From positions 496,001-560,000 of the forward strand of contig JACKBS010000009.1 in the NCBI GenBank assembly GCA_020634435.1: DNA of 64,000 nt. Reading direction: 5' to 3'. The translations under genes were made by a program, and so were the position numbers. Origin of the DNA: Ardenticatenaceae bacterium (GTDB taxonomy: Bacteria > Chloroflexota > Anaerolineae > Promineifilales > Promineifilaceae). The notes beneath the pieces are model-generated. The model was not told the DNA's origin. It worked only from the letters and a program-made list of their open reading frames with translations, and did no database searches. This document shows positions 1 to 8,528 of the stretch, piece after piece (position 1 is the stretch's first letter; every line of letters starts with the position of its first letter).

Positions 1-1555
1 ACTCTGTGTATAAACCCAAAATATATTCTAAGTCGTTGAATAAAGAACATTGATAAGCGTAGTTCCATGTATTTTCACAAAGTTTAAGCAAGAGTTCCCA
101 TTTTTTTTGCTCGTAGCACCAATTAATAGCTACGAAAAGGTTTGGATATTCTTGTTTGAATAAACGTCTTTGAACATGGGATGTTCTTAAATGAGCATTA
201 TTTGCTCTAGCAAATTTCATTAACCATGAAATCCACCTGGTAATAATTTTTTCCCAATCACTTGTTTGCTGTAAATTTTGTTGAGAATATCTTTGAACAA
301 TTGGTAAAACTCTGAATCTTTGATTTCCTTCGCCTTCAATTAAGGAAAGTAAATTTAGTTTTAACAAAATTGATGTTTCAAGATCAAATTCATTTGGAGT
401 TAGCTGCATTATTTCTTCAAGTGCTTTTCCAGAGGTACCTGCATTTCGGTCAAAAAGAGAGCATACAATTAGTAATTTTTGACTATTATTTGTTAATTTC
501 GAGGCGATTTCAATCTGCCCTTTTAGACAATATTCTGGTAAATCTCCAGTTGCATCATTTAACCATCTTTCGACGGCCCGATAACTTTCACCATAAGAAA
601 ATCTGGCTACACTCAATTTTAGTGGCAAAGGTAAACCAGAAGTTAGCTCAAAGATGCGTTTTTTTTGGATGGGGTTGAGATTTATCTGATTCAATGCAGC
701 TTCCGCATCAAGAAACTTTTCTGATTCCTCCCATGTAAACCCAGCTAACAGTTTGGTGCCAGTAAAATCTGGCCATTGGCGAGAGGTAATGAGTGCTTTG
801 CTGGGTAATGGCAGTTGACGAAGAAATGGAATTATTCGCTTATCTGTAATACTCTCAAAATTGTCAATAATTATCAGTATTCTTTGGTGTCGCAAAACCC
901 TCATAACCAATGAGCCTTGCTTACTAGGTTTAGAACGGGTTATATCTTCTCGGCCTAGGGTTTGACCAATGGATGAATAAACGTCTTCTAATGTATGGAG
1001 AATATTCTCGGGTAAATTCGCTTCCTCTTGCCCAGATGTTGTTAATACTAATTCTTTGGCAGAAATCCAAACAATAGCATCAAATCTATCCGTCTTTGGC
1101 AGGTTTTGGTACTGGTTTAAAAAGTAATAGCCTACATGTAAAGCTAGGGTGCTTTTACCAACTCCTCCTATACCTGTGAGAGTTATTTGTCCAATTGGAG
1201 AATTAGAAGAAAGTCTATCGCATATCCATTTAAATTCTTCTTTTCGTCCGATGAATTTAGCATAATTTAAATGAGGAAGATTGTGAAACGGGGAAAAGAT
1301 ATTTGAGGAATTAGATTTTTGTTTATCATGCAATTCCCAGTCTAGTTTTGGGAACTTTTTCTTGCAATGTTGAATTAGTGAGTTGAACAAATCACTCCTT
1401 TCACTCAATTTTATTAATGATTCAATTCTTTGCTTTTTTGTATCTCCTGATAAATTCTCATAGTCAACATTTAAATCAAAACAAAGTGAACGAAGGTCAT
1501 TACTGCTTAAATGATTATTCATTTTGTCGCGCAATATTGATATTTTATTAATCAT
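1..1555 (-). CDS. STAND NTPase with EAD7-like N-terminus (partial, C-terminus off the left edge)
   Basis: An uninterrupted reading frame runs from ATG at 1555 to the left edge (518 codons seen, no stop). Residues about 14-70 resemble effector-associated domain 7 (LCFDLNVDYENL, then a helical tail). An NB-ARC/STAND ATPase follows: Walker A GIGGVGKST near residue 130, Walker B ILIIIDNF near 232, then a winged-helix-like segment. The missing C-terminus should hold superstructure-forming repeats. STAND proteins of this kind act as signal-sensing switches in immunity or conflict systems (family knowledge); the trigger and effector here are unknown. The gene is clearly AT-richer than its neighbours and has no ACGGCCGT site, which suggests recent acquisition. 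No RBS of note was seen. Function is assigned at family level only. Confidence 0.85.
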   Translation of the reverse strand, partial: MINKISILRDKMNNHLSSNDLRSLCFDLNVDYENLSGDTKKQRIESLIKLSERSDLFNSLIQHCKKKFPKLDWELHDKQKSNSSNIFSPFHNLPHLNYAKFIGRKEEFKWICDRLSSNSPIGQITLTGIGGVGKSTLALHVGYYFLNQYQNLPKTDRFDAIVWISAKELVLTTSGQEEANLPENILHTLEDVYSSIGQTLGREDITRSKPSKQGSLVMRVLRHQRILIIIDNFESITDKRIIPFLRQLPLPSKALITSRQWPDFTGTKLLAGFTWEESEKFLDAEAALNQINLNPIQKKRIFELTSGLPLPLKLSVARFSYGESYRAVERWLNDATGDLPEYCLKGQIEIASKLTNNSQKLLIVCSLFDRNAGTSGKALEEIMQLTPNEFDLETSILLKLNLLSLIEGEGNQRFRVLPIVQRYSQQNLQQTSDWEKIITRWISWLMKFARANNAHLRTSHVQRRLFKQEYPNLFVAINWCYEQKKWELLLKLCENTWNYAYQCSLFNDLEYILGLYTE

Positions 1556-1738
1556 AGTATTTATTTTAAATTTGTTGACACTATTGTTTGTACAAAGAAT
1601 CGAAGTGTTATTGTAAAAGATTCCAATAATTCCGACCATTCAACAAATGATTGAAAATGGAAGCTGGGGCGGGTTAATGTGGACAAACTGCCGTATAATC
1701 ACTTTCTTGTAAATCTTGAAGAGAAAGTGAGCATTACG

Positions 1739-2950
1739 ATGAACCCGACAACAACCTCAGAAAGCACCAGTGATTCGGTGGAAACGGCCGAATCCACCTT
1801 TTCGACCGGCCAGATTTTCACCATTGCTGGCGGCCATTTTGTACACGACACGTACAGTGCCTTTATTGCCCCGCTGCTGCCGCTGCTGCAAGAGCGATTG
1901 GCGACCAATTACGCTCTTACCGGCAGTTTGGCCATTTTTGCCCAGCTGCCTAGCCTGCTGAATCCGCTCATCGGCTACCTGGCTGACCGGGTGAGCGTGC
2001 GCTATTTTGTCATTTTGGCTCCAGCTGTTACGGCCACCTTGTTTAGCATTTTGGGTATTTTCAACAGCTACATGGTCATTGCCATGCTGCTGCTGGCCGG
2101 TGGCGTCAGCATCGCCGCCTTTCACTCGCCTGCGCCCGCGATGGTGGGCCGTTTGGCCGGTAAGCGTGTAGGCACGGGCATGAGCATCTTCATGGCCAGC
2201 GGCGAACTGGGTCGCACCGTGGGGCCAATTGTGGCCGTGGCCGGTGTGGGCTGGTTTGGTCTGGAAGGAATGTGGCGATTGATGTTTGTCGGCTGGGCAG
2301 TAACGGCCGTTCTCTACTGGCGGCTGCATGATGTCTCGGCCCGAACCGATACAAAACCGGCAGGCCTGCATGACGCATGGCCACAAATCCGCCGCTTTTT
2401 CCCTGCGCTGGGCTGGATTATGCTGGCGCGCAGCGGCATGGTGGTGGCCCTCACCACCTACCTGCCGCTGTACATGAAGGACGAAGTGGAAGCGAGTCTG
2501 TGGTTGGCGGCGGCGGCCCTTTCCATTTTGGAAGGCGCGGGGGTGGCTGGCGCGTTATTCTCCGGCACGGCCAGTGATCGCTTCGGCCGTCATCGGGTAT
2601 TGGTCGCGCTGACCTTTGTTTCACCGCTGCTGGCGCTGCTGTTCATCTATGGCCCTGGCTGGCTGGCCGTACCGCTGCTGATTGCCCTGGGATTGACGGC
2701 CATCTCCCCAACGCCGGTGCTGCTGGCGGTGGTGCAAGATGCCTTCCCGAACCATCGGGCATTGGCCAACGGCATTTACATCGGCCTGAACTTTCTCATC
2801 CGTGCCCTGGCCATTTGGGTGATTGGCCTCATGGCCGATTCGGTGGGGCTGACCACGGCGTTTGTGATTGGGTCAGTGGCGGCCTTTTTGAGCGTGCCGG
2901 GCATTTGGCTGCTGCCCCGGAATAAGACGACGCTGGCGGGAGGTGCTTGA
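1739..2950 (+). CDS. MFS transporter, fosmidomycin-resistance (Fsr)-like
   Basis: A twelve-segment major facilitator protein of 403 residues from the preferred ATG. A GTG at 1679 would add 20 residues, but the polar N-terminus MNPTTTSEST followed by the Fsr-like GHFVHDTYSAFIAPLLPLL fits the ATG better, and a purine-rich stretch precedes it. A membrane-embedded proton-driven exporter of small molecules is likely; the substrate cannot be told. Two six-helix halves are visible, with a hydrophilic central loop near residues 190-210. The stop overlaps the start of the adenosyltransferase gene (ATGA), so the two are probably translated together. Confidence 0.85.
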   Translation: MNPTTTSESTSDSVETAESTFSTGQIFTIAGGHFVHDTYSAFIAPLLPLLQERLATNYALTGSLAIFAQLPSLLNPLIGYLADRVSVRYFVILAPAVTATLFSILGIFNSYMVIAMLLLAGGVSIAAFHSPAPAMVGRLAGKRVGTGMSIFMASGELGRTVGPIVAVAGVGWFGLEGMWRLMFVGWAVTAVLYWRLHDVSARTDTKPAGLHDAWPQIRRFFPALGWIMLARSGMVVALTTYLPLYMKDEVEASLWLAAAALSILEGAGVAGALFSGTASDRFGRHRVLVALTFVSPLLALLFIYGPGWLAVPLLIALGLTAISPTPVLLAVVQDAFPNHRALANGIYIGLNFLIRALAIWVIGLMADSVGLTTAFVIGSVAAFLSVPGIWLLPRNKTTLAGGA

Positions 2951-3513
2951 TGCCACGATTGACCAAAATTTACACACGCAGCGGTGATGAAGGGATGACC
3001 TCGCTGGGCAGCCGGACGCGGGTGCCCAAGGATTCGCTGCGGGTGTCGGCGTATGGCACGGTGGACGAACTAAACTCGGTCCTGGGAGTGGCATTGGCTC
3101 ATGGGTTGATGCCTCGTCTGGCCGAATCGGTGCCGGTTATGCAAAACGAACTGTTTCACCTCGGCTCTGACCTCTGCTTTACTGAGGACGACAAAGTGGA
3201 ATATCAGATTCCGCAGATTGAAGAAAAGCATGTCACGGTGTTAGAAGAGCTGATTGATGAGTTAACGGCCGTTATCGGTCCCTTAGAAAATTTTATCTTG
3301 CCGGGTGGGTCGCTGGGGGCAGCGCAGCTGCACGTGGCACGCACTGTTTGCCGCCGTGCCGAGCGGCTGGTCATTGCCCTGGCGCGTGAAGAAGCGGTGG
3401 GTAAATTTGTGATTCCTTACCTGAATCGCCTGTCCGATGCCCTGTTTGTGATGGCCCGCTATGAAAACACACAGCGCGGCGTGCCGGAACCGTTGTGGGA
3501 TAGTCGTTTATAG
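2950..3513 (+). CDS. pduO: PduO-type ATP:cob(I)alamin adenosyltransferase
   Basis: This cytoplasmic enzyme transfers the adenosyl group of ATP to cob(I)alamin and makes coenzyme B12. Its 187 residues match the family length. The N-terminal ATP-binding segment KIYTRSGDEGMTSL and the C-terminal signatures CRRAERLV and YLNRLSDALFVMAR are present. The ATG at 2950 overlaps the upstream TGA; a TTG three bases earlier is the only other in-frame option. It is probably co-transcribed with the MFS gene. No other B12 gene is nearby, so the partner enzyme (for example a mutase) must be elsewhere. Confidence 0.93.
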   Translation: MPRLTKIYTRSGDEGMTSLGSRTRVPKDSLRVSAYGTVDELNSVLGVALAHGLMPRLAESVPVMQNELFHLGSDLCFTEDDKVEYQIPQIEEKHVTVLEELIDELTAVIGPLENFILPGGSLGAAQLHVARTVCRRAERLVIALAREEAVGKFVIPYLNRLSDALFVMARYENTQRGVPEPLWDSRL

Positions 3514-3597
3514 CGGAGATGAGCCAGTTTCTCGTGTGCCGGTTCGTTGTTTTTTAGGTACACTTTGACCCCAAAATAAGGCATTACCGAGGAGACT

Positions 3598-3753
3598 ATG
3601 TTTGAGAATCTAACGCTGGTTATTATTTTGATTACGATCTTGTGGTTGGGCGCGTATGCTTTCTACCTGTACACCTCGCGTCAGCAAAAAAACATTGCCG
3701 ATGAGTTAGAACAGCTGCAACAAAAGCTGGATAAAGAAGATAAGCGACAATAA
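3598..3753 (+). CDS. Small single-pass membrane protein (51 aa), CcmD-like architecture
   Basis: A short frame of 51 codons begins at an ATG preceded by GAGGAG. It encodes one hydrophobic helix (residues 5-24, LTLVIILITILWLGAYAFYL) and then a charged, coiled-coil-like tail rich in Gln, Glu and Lys. This matches the layout of CcmD-type or other small membrane adaptor proteins, but the resemblance is to shape, not to a recognised motif. It lies 17 bases upstream of a lipoprotein gene and may be co-expressed with it. No function is assigned. Confidence 0.65.
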   Translation: MFENLTLVIILITILWLGAYAFYLYTSRQQKNIADELEQLQQKLDKEDKRQ

Positions 3754-3770
3754 TTCACAGGAGAAACAGT

Positions 3771-4436
3771 ATGGGAAAATGGATTCTTCGACCGCTGCTG
3801 CTTTTGCTGGCGCTGTTTTCGGTAACAGCTTGCTCGATTGTAGGGTCGTCGCAGCCGGACCCTTGTAATGACAACGGCGCCCTGCTCCAGGATGACTTTA
3901 GTGGTACCCAGACCTGTGGTTGGCGCGAGTACAACCAGGGCGGGGCGGTGGTGGGCATCGCTGATGGCACTCTTAACATTAGCACCAGCCAGACAGGCCA
4001 GATTTGGTGGACCAATGCGGGGCGTGACTTGAGTGATGTGATCATCACCGTGCAGGCGCGGCAGACAAGCGGCCCCAATAACAATGCCTACGGCGTGCTG
4101 TGTCGCTACCAGGATGAGAATAATTTCTACATTTTCCTCATCAGTGGGGATGGCTATTACGCCATTGGCAAGTATGAAACCGGTCGGGATCAAATCACCT
4201 ATCTGACGCCAAATGGCGAATATGTTTTCTCGGATGTGATTAACCAGGGCGTGGCCACCAATTTGCTGCGCGTGAGCTGCGTGGGCAACGAGCTCAGCCT
4301 GTCGGTCAACGGCCTACCGCTGGTTACTGTGTCGGATAGCTCCTTTGTTGGTGGTGATGTGGGCCTCGGTGTGAGTACGCTGGAGCCAGGAACGGCCGTT
4401 GTCCAATTTGACGATCTGCTCGTTCTTGCCCCCTAA
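3771..4436 (+). CDS. Lipoprotein with a concanavalin A-like (DUF1080-type) domain
   Basis: A 221-residue exported lipoprotein. The signal peptide (positive start MGKWILR, hydrophobic core, lipobox VTAC) ends at Cys21. The mature part looks like a beta-sandwich of the laminin G/DUF1080 type, with features such as YGVLCRYQDENNFYIFLISGDG and a C-terminal VQFDDLLV strand. Such domains bind or cleave carbohydrate or bind other ligands at the cell surface; no catalytic residue can be named. The gene starts with a good RBS (AGGAGAA). The next gene encodes a paralogue of the same fold, so the pair probably arose by duplication. Confidence 0.75.
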   Translation: MGKWILRPLLLLLALFSVTACSIVGSSQPDPCNDNGALLQDDFSGTQTCGWREYNQGGAVVGIADGTLNISTSQTGQIWWTNAGRDLSDVIITVQARQTSGPNNNAYGVLCRYQDENNFYIFLISGDGYYAIGKYETGRDQITYLTPNGEYVFSDVINQGVATNLLRVSCVGNELSLSVNGLPLVTVSDSSFVGGDVGLGVSTLEPGTAVVQFDDLLVLAP

Positions 4437-4453
4437 TTCAGTTATTTATGAGC

Positions 4454-4502
4454 AGATTCCGCAGATTGAAAGGATAAAAAAGCTTCTCAATCTGCGAAAT
4501 CT
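4454..4502. repeat. Hairpin repeat, GCAGATT family
   Basis: Two 16-base arms (4454-4469 and 4487-4502) are complementary except for one position, built on the unit CGCAGATT. The hairpin fills the gap between the two lipoprotein genes and has no U-tract. Related units occur at 6054-6085 and 49644-49700. Confidence 0.7.
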
Positions 4503-4517
4503 TTGATGGTTTTCATC

Positions 4518-5177
4518 ATGCAACGCAAATTCTCGCTGATCTGTTTTGCCATTTGCCTCGCTGTCACTCTGTTAGCAGCCTGTGCCGATGCCACGGGTGT
4601 GCCCGGTGCGCAGGGCGCGGATGTCATCTATGCCGATGGTTTTGTGCCGGGTGAAACGGGCAACTGGGTAATCGAGGGGGACAATGCGGGGCAAACGGCC
4701 GTCATTGACGAACAGTTGGTGATTGAGCTAGACGACAACCACATCATGCAGTTCACCACCTTGCCCGACCACCAGTTCGATAACTTCATTTTGGAAGTTG
4801 ATGCCCGTCTGTTGCAAGGCGATCAGGGCAGCAGCTACGGCGTTTTGTTTCGGATGCAGGACACGACCCACTTTTACCGCTTCGATATTACGGGCGACGG
4901 CCTGTTTGTCGTCGAGCGGCGTGATGGCGAATCTGGGTGGACGCGCCTGGTGAATGATTGGACAGAAGCCCCGGCCATCAACCAGGGGTTGAACAGCACC
5001 AACCGGCTAAAGGTGGAAGCGCTGGGGCAGACCGTTACGCTGTACGTCAACGACATCCAGGTGCACCAGTTTACCGACACCACCTACAGCAGCGGCACAA
5101 TTGCTTTGGATGCCGGCACGTTTGTCCAGCCGCAGGCTCAGGTGGCGTTTGACAATCTGGTGGTGCGACGGCCGTAA
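4518..5177 (+). CDS. Lipoprotein with a concanavalin A-like domain, paralogue of the preceding gene
   Basis: About 219 residues from the ATG giving MQRKFSLIC; an ATG at 4506 is also possible and neither has a clear RBS. A signal peptide ends in the lipobox LLAAC. The mature protein shares the pattern of the upstream lipoprotein: a middle block SYGVLFRMQDTTHFYRFDITGDG and the final strand VAFDNLVVRRP. It is therefore a surface-anchored beta-sandwich protein, with ligand unknown. The stop codon overlaps the ATG of the fructosamine kinase gene, implying a shared message; whether the surface proteins relate to glycated substrates is speculation. Confidence 0.75.
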   Translation: MQRKFSLICFAICLAVTLLAACADATGVPGAQGADVIYADGFVPGETGNWVIEGDNAGQTAVIDEQLVIELDDNHIMQFTTLPDHQFDNFILEVDARLLQGDQGSSYGVLFRMQDTTHFYRFDITGDGLFVVERRDGESGWTRLVNDWTEAPAINQGLNSTNRLKVEALGQTVTLYVNDIQVHQFTDTTYSSGTIALDAGTFVQPQAQVAFDNLVVRRP

Positions 5178-6028
5178 TGAATGTGCGTGAGGCGGTAGAA
5201 ACGGCCGTTGCTCAACCCATTCGTGAATTGTCTCCCCTGTCCGGTGGGCAAATTGGTGATGTGTACCGCGTCACCTTAACCGATGGCTCGCCTCTGGTGG
5301 TGAAGTTTGATGACGGCCCGGAGCCGCAGCTAGACATCGAGGGGGCGATGCTGCGCTACCTGGCCGAACATACCCAACTGCCTGTGCCCACGGTCATTTT
5401 TAGCCAGCCCCACCTGCTGGTCATGGAGTGGATGCCGGGGCAGAGCCACTTTTCGCCCCAGGCCGAGGCGGATGCCGCCGAGCATTTGGCGGCGCTGCAC
5501 GCGGTTACCGCGCCCGATTTTGGCTTTCCCTTCATGACGCTCATTGGCGCATTTACCCAGCCCAATCCGCCCACCGCCAGCTGGCTGGATTTCTTTCGTG
5601 ATCAGCGCATTTTTCATTTGATGTGGGAAGGCGTTCGGGTGGGGCGGTTGCCACACTCGTTTGTGCCGCGGTTGGAAAAGTTGTGTGGCCAGTGGCATCG
5701 TTGGCTGGCGGAACCGGAACGGCCGTCTCTGATTCACGGCGATATCTGGACGAGTAATGTGCTGGCGGAAAACGGCCGTGTCACGGCCTTCCTTGATCCT
5801 GCGCTCTATTTTGCCATCGACGAGATGGAGCTGGCTTACATCGCCATGTTTGACTCATTTGGTGCCCCATTTTTCCAGCGCTATGAAGAAATACGGCCGT
5901 TGCCGCCCGGTTTTTATGAAGAACGACGCCACCTCTACAGCCTTTACCCACTGCTGAGCCACGTGTGCCACTTTGGCGGCAGTTACGTCAGCATGGTCGA
6001 TTCAGTCCTGCGCCGCTTTGGCATGTAA
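5177..6028 (+). CDS. Fructosamine kinase family protein
   Basis: A 283-residue aminoglycoside-phosphotransferase-fold kinase of the fructosamine/ketosamine kinase family, which phosphorylates sugars attached to amines so that the glycated product breaks down. The N-lobe has VVKFDDG and the C-lobe has the catalytic loop HGDIWTSN near residue 188 followed by FLDPALY. It ends in the typical PLLSHVCHFGGSY segment. The ATG overlaps the preceding stop. It is cytoplasmic. The substrate is inferred from family, not from this sequence. Confidence 0.9.
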   Translation: MNVREAVETAVAQPIRELSPLSGGQIGDVYRVTLTDGSPLVVKFDDGPEPQLDIEGAMLRYLAEHTQLPVPTVIFSQPHLLVMEWMPGQSHFSPQAEADAAEHLAALHAVTAPDFGFPFMTLIGAFTQPNPPTASWLDFFRDQRIFHLMWEGVRVGRLPHSFVPRLEKLCGQWHRWLAEPERPSLIHGDIWTSNVLAENGRVTAFLDPALYFAIDEMELAYIAMFDSFGAPFFQRYEEIRPLPPGFYEERRHLYSLYPLLSHVCHFGGSYVSMVDSVLRRFGM

Positions 6029-6053
6029 GTCTGTCAACATTTTTGTCTAAAGA

Positions 6054-6085
6054 ACCACAGATTTCACAGATGGCGCAGATTTTTC
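6054..6085. repeat. Intergenic repeat, CACAGATT/GCAGATT units
   Basis: Three imperfect tandem units (CCACAGATT, TCACAGAT, GCGCAGATT) lie in the 100-base gap after the fructosamine kinase gene. The unit is related to the hairpin at 4454-4502. Confidence 0.55.
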
Positions 6086-6128
6086 TTGGTGTTTTTGCGT
6101 GATTTTTTTCTAAAAGTAAGGAACAAGT

Positions 6129-7016
6129 ATGAATCAATTTCCTGAGCTATATGCATTATGGGATTACAATGATCCGGCGGGAACGGCCGTTCGTTTCCAG
6201 GAGCTGCTGCCTGCCGTGGCGGCTAGCGAAGACCGCGCTTACCATGTGGAACTGCTAGGTCAGCTGGCGCGCACCCATAGCCTGCGCCGCCAGTTTGCCG
6301 AGGCCCACGACTTGCTGGACCAGGCTGAGGCGCTGCTTACCGACGAGATGATCGTGCCCAAAATCCGCTGCCTTTTGGAGCGCGGTCGCTGCTTTAACTC
6401 GGCGGGCGAGCCAGAGAAGGCGTTGCCGTTGTTTCGCGAGGCGTTTACGTTGGGAACGGCCGTTGGCACCCAGGCCGACTTCCACACCATCGACGCGGCC
6501 CACATGATGGCCATTGCCGAGACTCAGCCTGCCAACCAGTTGCAGTGGAACGAGGCCGCGCTCACCCTGGCCGAAGCCAGCCCGGACGAGCGGGCGGGCG
6601 GCTGGCGCGGGTCGCTATACAACAACATCGGCTGGACTTACCATGATATGGGCGATTTCGAAAAGGCGCTGGCGATTTTTGAGAAAGCGCTCGCCTGGCG
6701 TGAAAGCCAACCGCAAAAGAATTTGGAAACGGTGCGGATTGCCAAGTGGTGCGTGGGGCGCACCTACCGCTCGCTGAATCGGCTTGATGAGGCGCTGGCC
6801 TTACAGCAGACACTCCTAGCTGAGTACGAAGGTGTTGGCCAAACCGATGGCTTTGTTTATGAGGAACTTGGCGAATGTTTGCTGGCCTTGGGGCGTGGCG
6901 ATGAAGCACGGCCGTATTTTGCCCATGCTTACAACGAACTTTCCCAGCTGGACTGGCTGGCCGCCGACGAACCGGAGCGGATGGCGCGGTTGAAAGTGCT
7001 GGGAAGTGATAAGTAA
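6129..7016 (+). CDS. Tetratricopeptide-repeat protein
   Basis: A 295-residue soluble protein of helical repeats with no signal peptide. Several TPR units are visible, for example residues 52-86 (AQLARTHSLRRQFAEAHDLL) and around 165-198 (NNIGWTYHDMGDFEKALAIF), with more degenerate units between and after. TPR proteins serve as protein-binding scaffolds; no catalytic domain is present and no partner is suggested by the neighbours. The ATG follows AAGTAAGGAA, a reasonable RBS. Confidence 0.85.
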   Translation: MNQFPELYALWDYNDPAGTAVRFQELLPAVAASEDRAYHVELLGQLARTHSLRRQFAEAHDLLDQAEALLTDEMIVPKIRCLLERGRCFNSAGEPEKALPLFREAFTLGTAVGTQADFHTIDAAHMMAIAETQPANQLQWNEAALTLAEASPDERAGGWRGSLYNNIGWTYHDMGDFEKALAIFEKALAWRESQPQKNLETVRIAKWCVGRTYRSLNRLDEALALQQTLLAEYEGVGQTDGFVYEELGECLLALGRGDEARPYFAHAYNELSQLDWLAADEPERMARLKVLGSDK

Positions 7017-7097
7017 AAAGTGAAAAGCAGGGGCGAGGCAGGTGGCCTGATGTTCGTTTCGCGGCTTACCGCATCGCCACCCTCGCCCTTTACAATT

Positions 7098-7286
7098 ATG
7101 GCGGAACGATTGGTTGAACTGTATGCCGTGGGAACGGCCGTAGAAATTTGGCTAGGTGAGCAGGTGTGGCTGCCCGGCGTGGTGGTTGGGCACCAGCCCC
7201 CTGCTGTGTGGGTCCAAACGGAAGACGGCCGTCCCTGGTTTGTCACCAACGGCCGTCGCATCCGCCGAGTTGTGGACGCCCAATAG
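7098..7286 (+). CDS. Small hypothetical protein (62 aa)
   Basis: From ATG 7098 the frame codes for 62 residues that look like a small beta-barrel (alternating short strands: VEIWLGEQVWLPGVVVGHQP, then PAVWVQTEDG). A GTG at 7020 would extend it but the extra part is low in structure. Three ACGGCCGT sites fall inside it, including both NGR/DGR codon sets, so it shares the base usage of its neighbours. I do not recognise a family. Confidence 0.55.
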   Translation: MAERLVELYAVGTAVEIWLGEQVWLPGVVVGHQPPAVWVQTEDGRPWFVTNGRRIRRVVDAQ

Positions 7287-7288
7287 CC

Positions 7289-7304
7289 TGGGGCTTCAGC
7301 CCCA
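7289..7304. repeat. 16-base palindrome with core GGGGCTTCAGCCCC
   Basis: A perfect short palindrome lies three bases after the stop of the small hypothetical gene and just ahead of the methyltransferase gene. It is one of several palindromic insert families in the window. Confidence 0.6.
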
Positions 7305-7321
7305 CGGACAAATGTAATCAT

Positions 7322-8047
7322 ATGCGTGATGAAATTGTTCAGCGATTGCTGAACCTAAACCAGGAATTTTATGATGCCCAGGCGGATTCATTTTCCGGCA
7401 GTCGTGTGTCGCCCCAGCCTGGTTTTGCCCGATTGTTGCCCTATTTACCTCAGCCATGCCCCCGCTTTTTAGACGTGGGGTGTGGCAACGGCCGTTTCGC
7501 GCAGTTTCTCCAGGAAAACAATCGCATTGGTGAATTTGTCGGCGTAGATTTCAGCGAAGAGCTGCTGGCTGATGCCGCCCAAAATGCTACCGGCACGTTT
7601 TACCAGCGCAACCTCCTGAAACCGGGTTGCCTGGACGGTCTGGGCCAGTTCCCGGCCATCTCCTGTTTGGCAGTGATGCATCATCTGCCGGGGAAGGCGA
7701 ATCGTCTGCGGTTGCTGCAAGAGATAAAGACGCATTTGGTGGAAAACGGCCGTCTCCTCATCTCCAACTGGCAATTTATGGACAGCCCACGCCAGCGGCG
7801 CAAAGTTCAGAATTGGTCTCAATTGGGCCTAACTGCTGACGACGTGGAGCCAAACGACTATTTGCTGGCGTGGCAGCGCGGCGGTTTTGCTTTGCGCTAC
7901 GCCTGCCACATCAACGCTGCTGAAACGGCCGAATTGGCCGCGCAGGCCGGATTAACCATCGTGGATCAGTTTTACAGTGATGGCAAAGAAGGCAACCTCA
8001 GCCTGTACACCGTATTGACACCCACCCTGCCAATGCTACAATCTTAA
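7322..8047 (+). CDS. Class I SAM-dependent methyltransferase, Trm9/ALKBH8-like
   Basis: A 241-residue Rossmann-fold methyltransferase. The SAM motif FLDVGCGNGRF is near residue 49, the acidic loop VGVDFSEELL follows, and AVMHHL marks the post-I region. The C-terminal EPNDYLLAWQRGGFALRYACHI resembles the tail typical of Trm9/ALKBH8 wobble-uridine tRNA methyltransferases, which suggests a tRNA substrate, although small-molecule methylation cannot be excluded. The start at ATG 7322 is preferred over an in-frame GTG/ATG far upstream because the extension would overlap the previous gene. Confidence 0.8.
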   Translation: MRDEIVQRLLNLNQEFYDAQADSFSGSRVSPQPGFARLLPYLPQPCPRFLDVGCGNGRFAQFLQENNRIGEFVGVDFSEELLADAAQNATGTFYQRNLLKPGCLDGLGQFPAISCLAVMHHLPGKANRLRLLQEIKTHLVENGRLLISNWQFMDSPRQRRKVQNWSQLGLTADDVEPNDYLLAWQRGGFALRYACHINAAETAELAAQAGLTIVDQFYSDGKEGNLSLYTVLTPTLPMLQS

Positions 8048-8064
8048 CGCGGAGGATAACCAAA

Positions 8065-8514
8065 ATGACCCTGAAAGAACAGGTCCAACAGGACAGAATT
8101 GCCGCCATGCGCGGAGGCGATACCACGAAACGGAACGCTCTCGGTTTGATATTGGCGGCTATTAAACAAGAAGAAGTAGACACCCAGATCACCCTCGATG
8201 ACGAAGGTGTGCTGGCGGTATTGATGAAGCAGGCCAAACAGCGCCGTGAGAGCATCGCCGATTATGAAAAAGCTGGCCGTGACGAAATGGCTGCCAGTGA
8301 GAAGGCCGAATTGGAAATTATTGAATCGTATTTGCCCCAACAAATGGGGCGGGCCGAAGTGGAAGCATTGGCCGCGGCAATTATTGCCGAGTTGGGCGTT
8401 ACCGACGCCAAGGGGATGGGCCAGGTGATGGGCAAATTGATGCCCAAGGTAAAAGGACAGGCTGACGGCCGTTTAGTAAATGAAGTTGTTCGGGACCTGC
8501 TGAAAAACCAGTAA
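8065..8514 (+). CDS. yqeY: GatB/YqeY domain protein
   Basis: A 149-residue protein covering the full YqeY family: an N-terminal helical part with KEQVQQDRIAAMRGGD and RNALGLILAAIKQEEVD, and a C-terminal domain like the tail of GatB (IIESYLPQQM, then GMGQVMGKLMPKVKGQADGRLVNEVVRDLL). The GatB tail contacts tRNA in the amidotransferase; YqeY proteins are thought to have a related, poorly defined tRNA role. RBS GGAGG at 8052 with proper spacing. It is the first gene of the yqeY-pgpH-ybeY-dgkA run. Confidence 0.93.
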   Translation: MTLKEQVQQDRIAAMRGGDTTKRNALGLILAAIKQEEVDTQITLDDEGVLAVLMKQAKQRRESIADYEKAGRDEMAASEKAELEIIESYLPQQMGRAEVEALAAAIIAELGVTDAKGMGQVMGKLMPKVKGQADGRLVNEVVRDLLKNQ

Positions 8515-8528
8515 TTCCACCGCAAATC

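Noticed and set aside
370..678. 102-codon plus-strand open frame at the left end
   Set aside because: Antisense to the STAND NTPase, whose motifs are clear on the minus strand.
7166..7321. N-terminal extension of the methyltransferase
   Set aside because: It overlaps the preceding small gene, lacks any conserved residues and the ATG at 7322 fits the family start.
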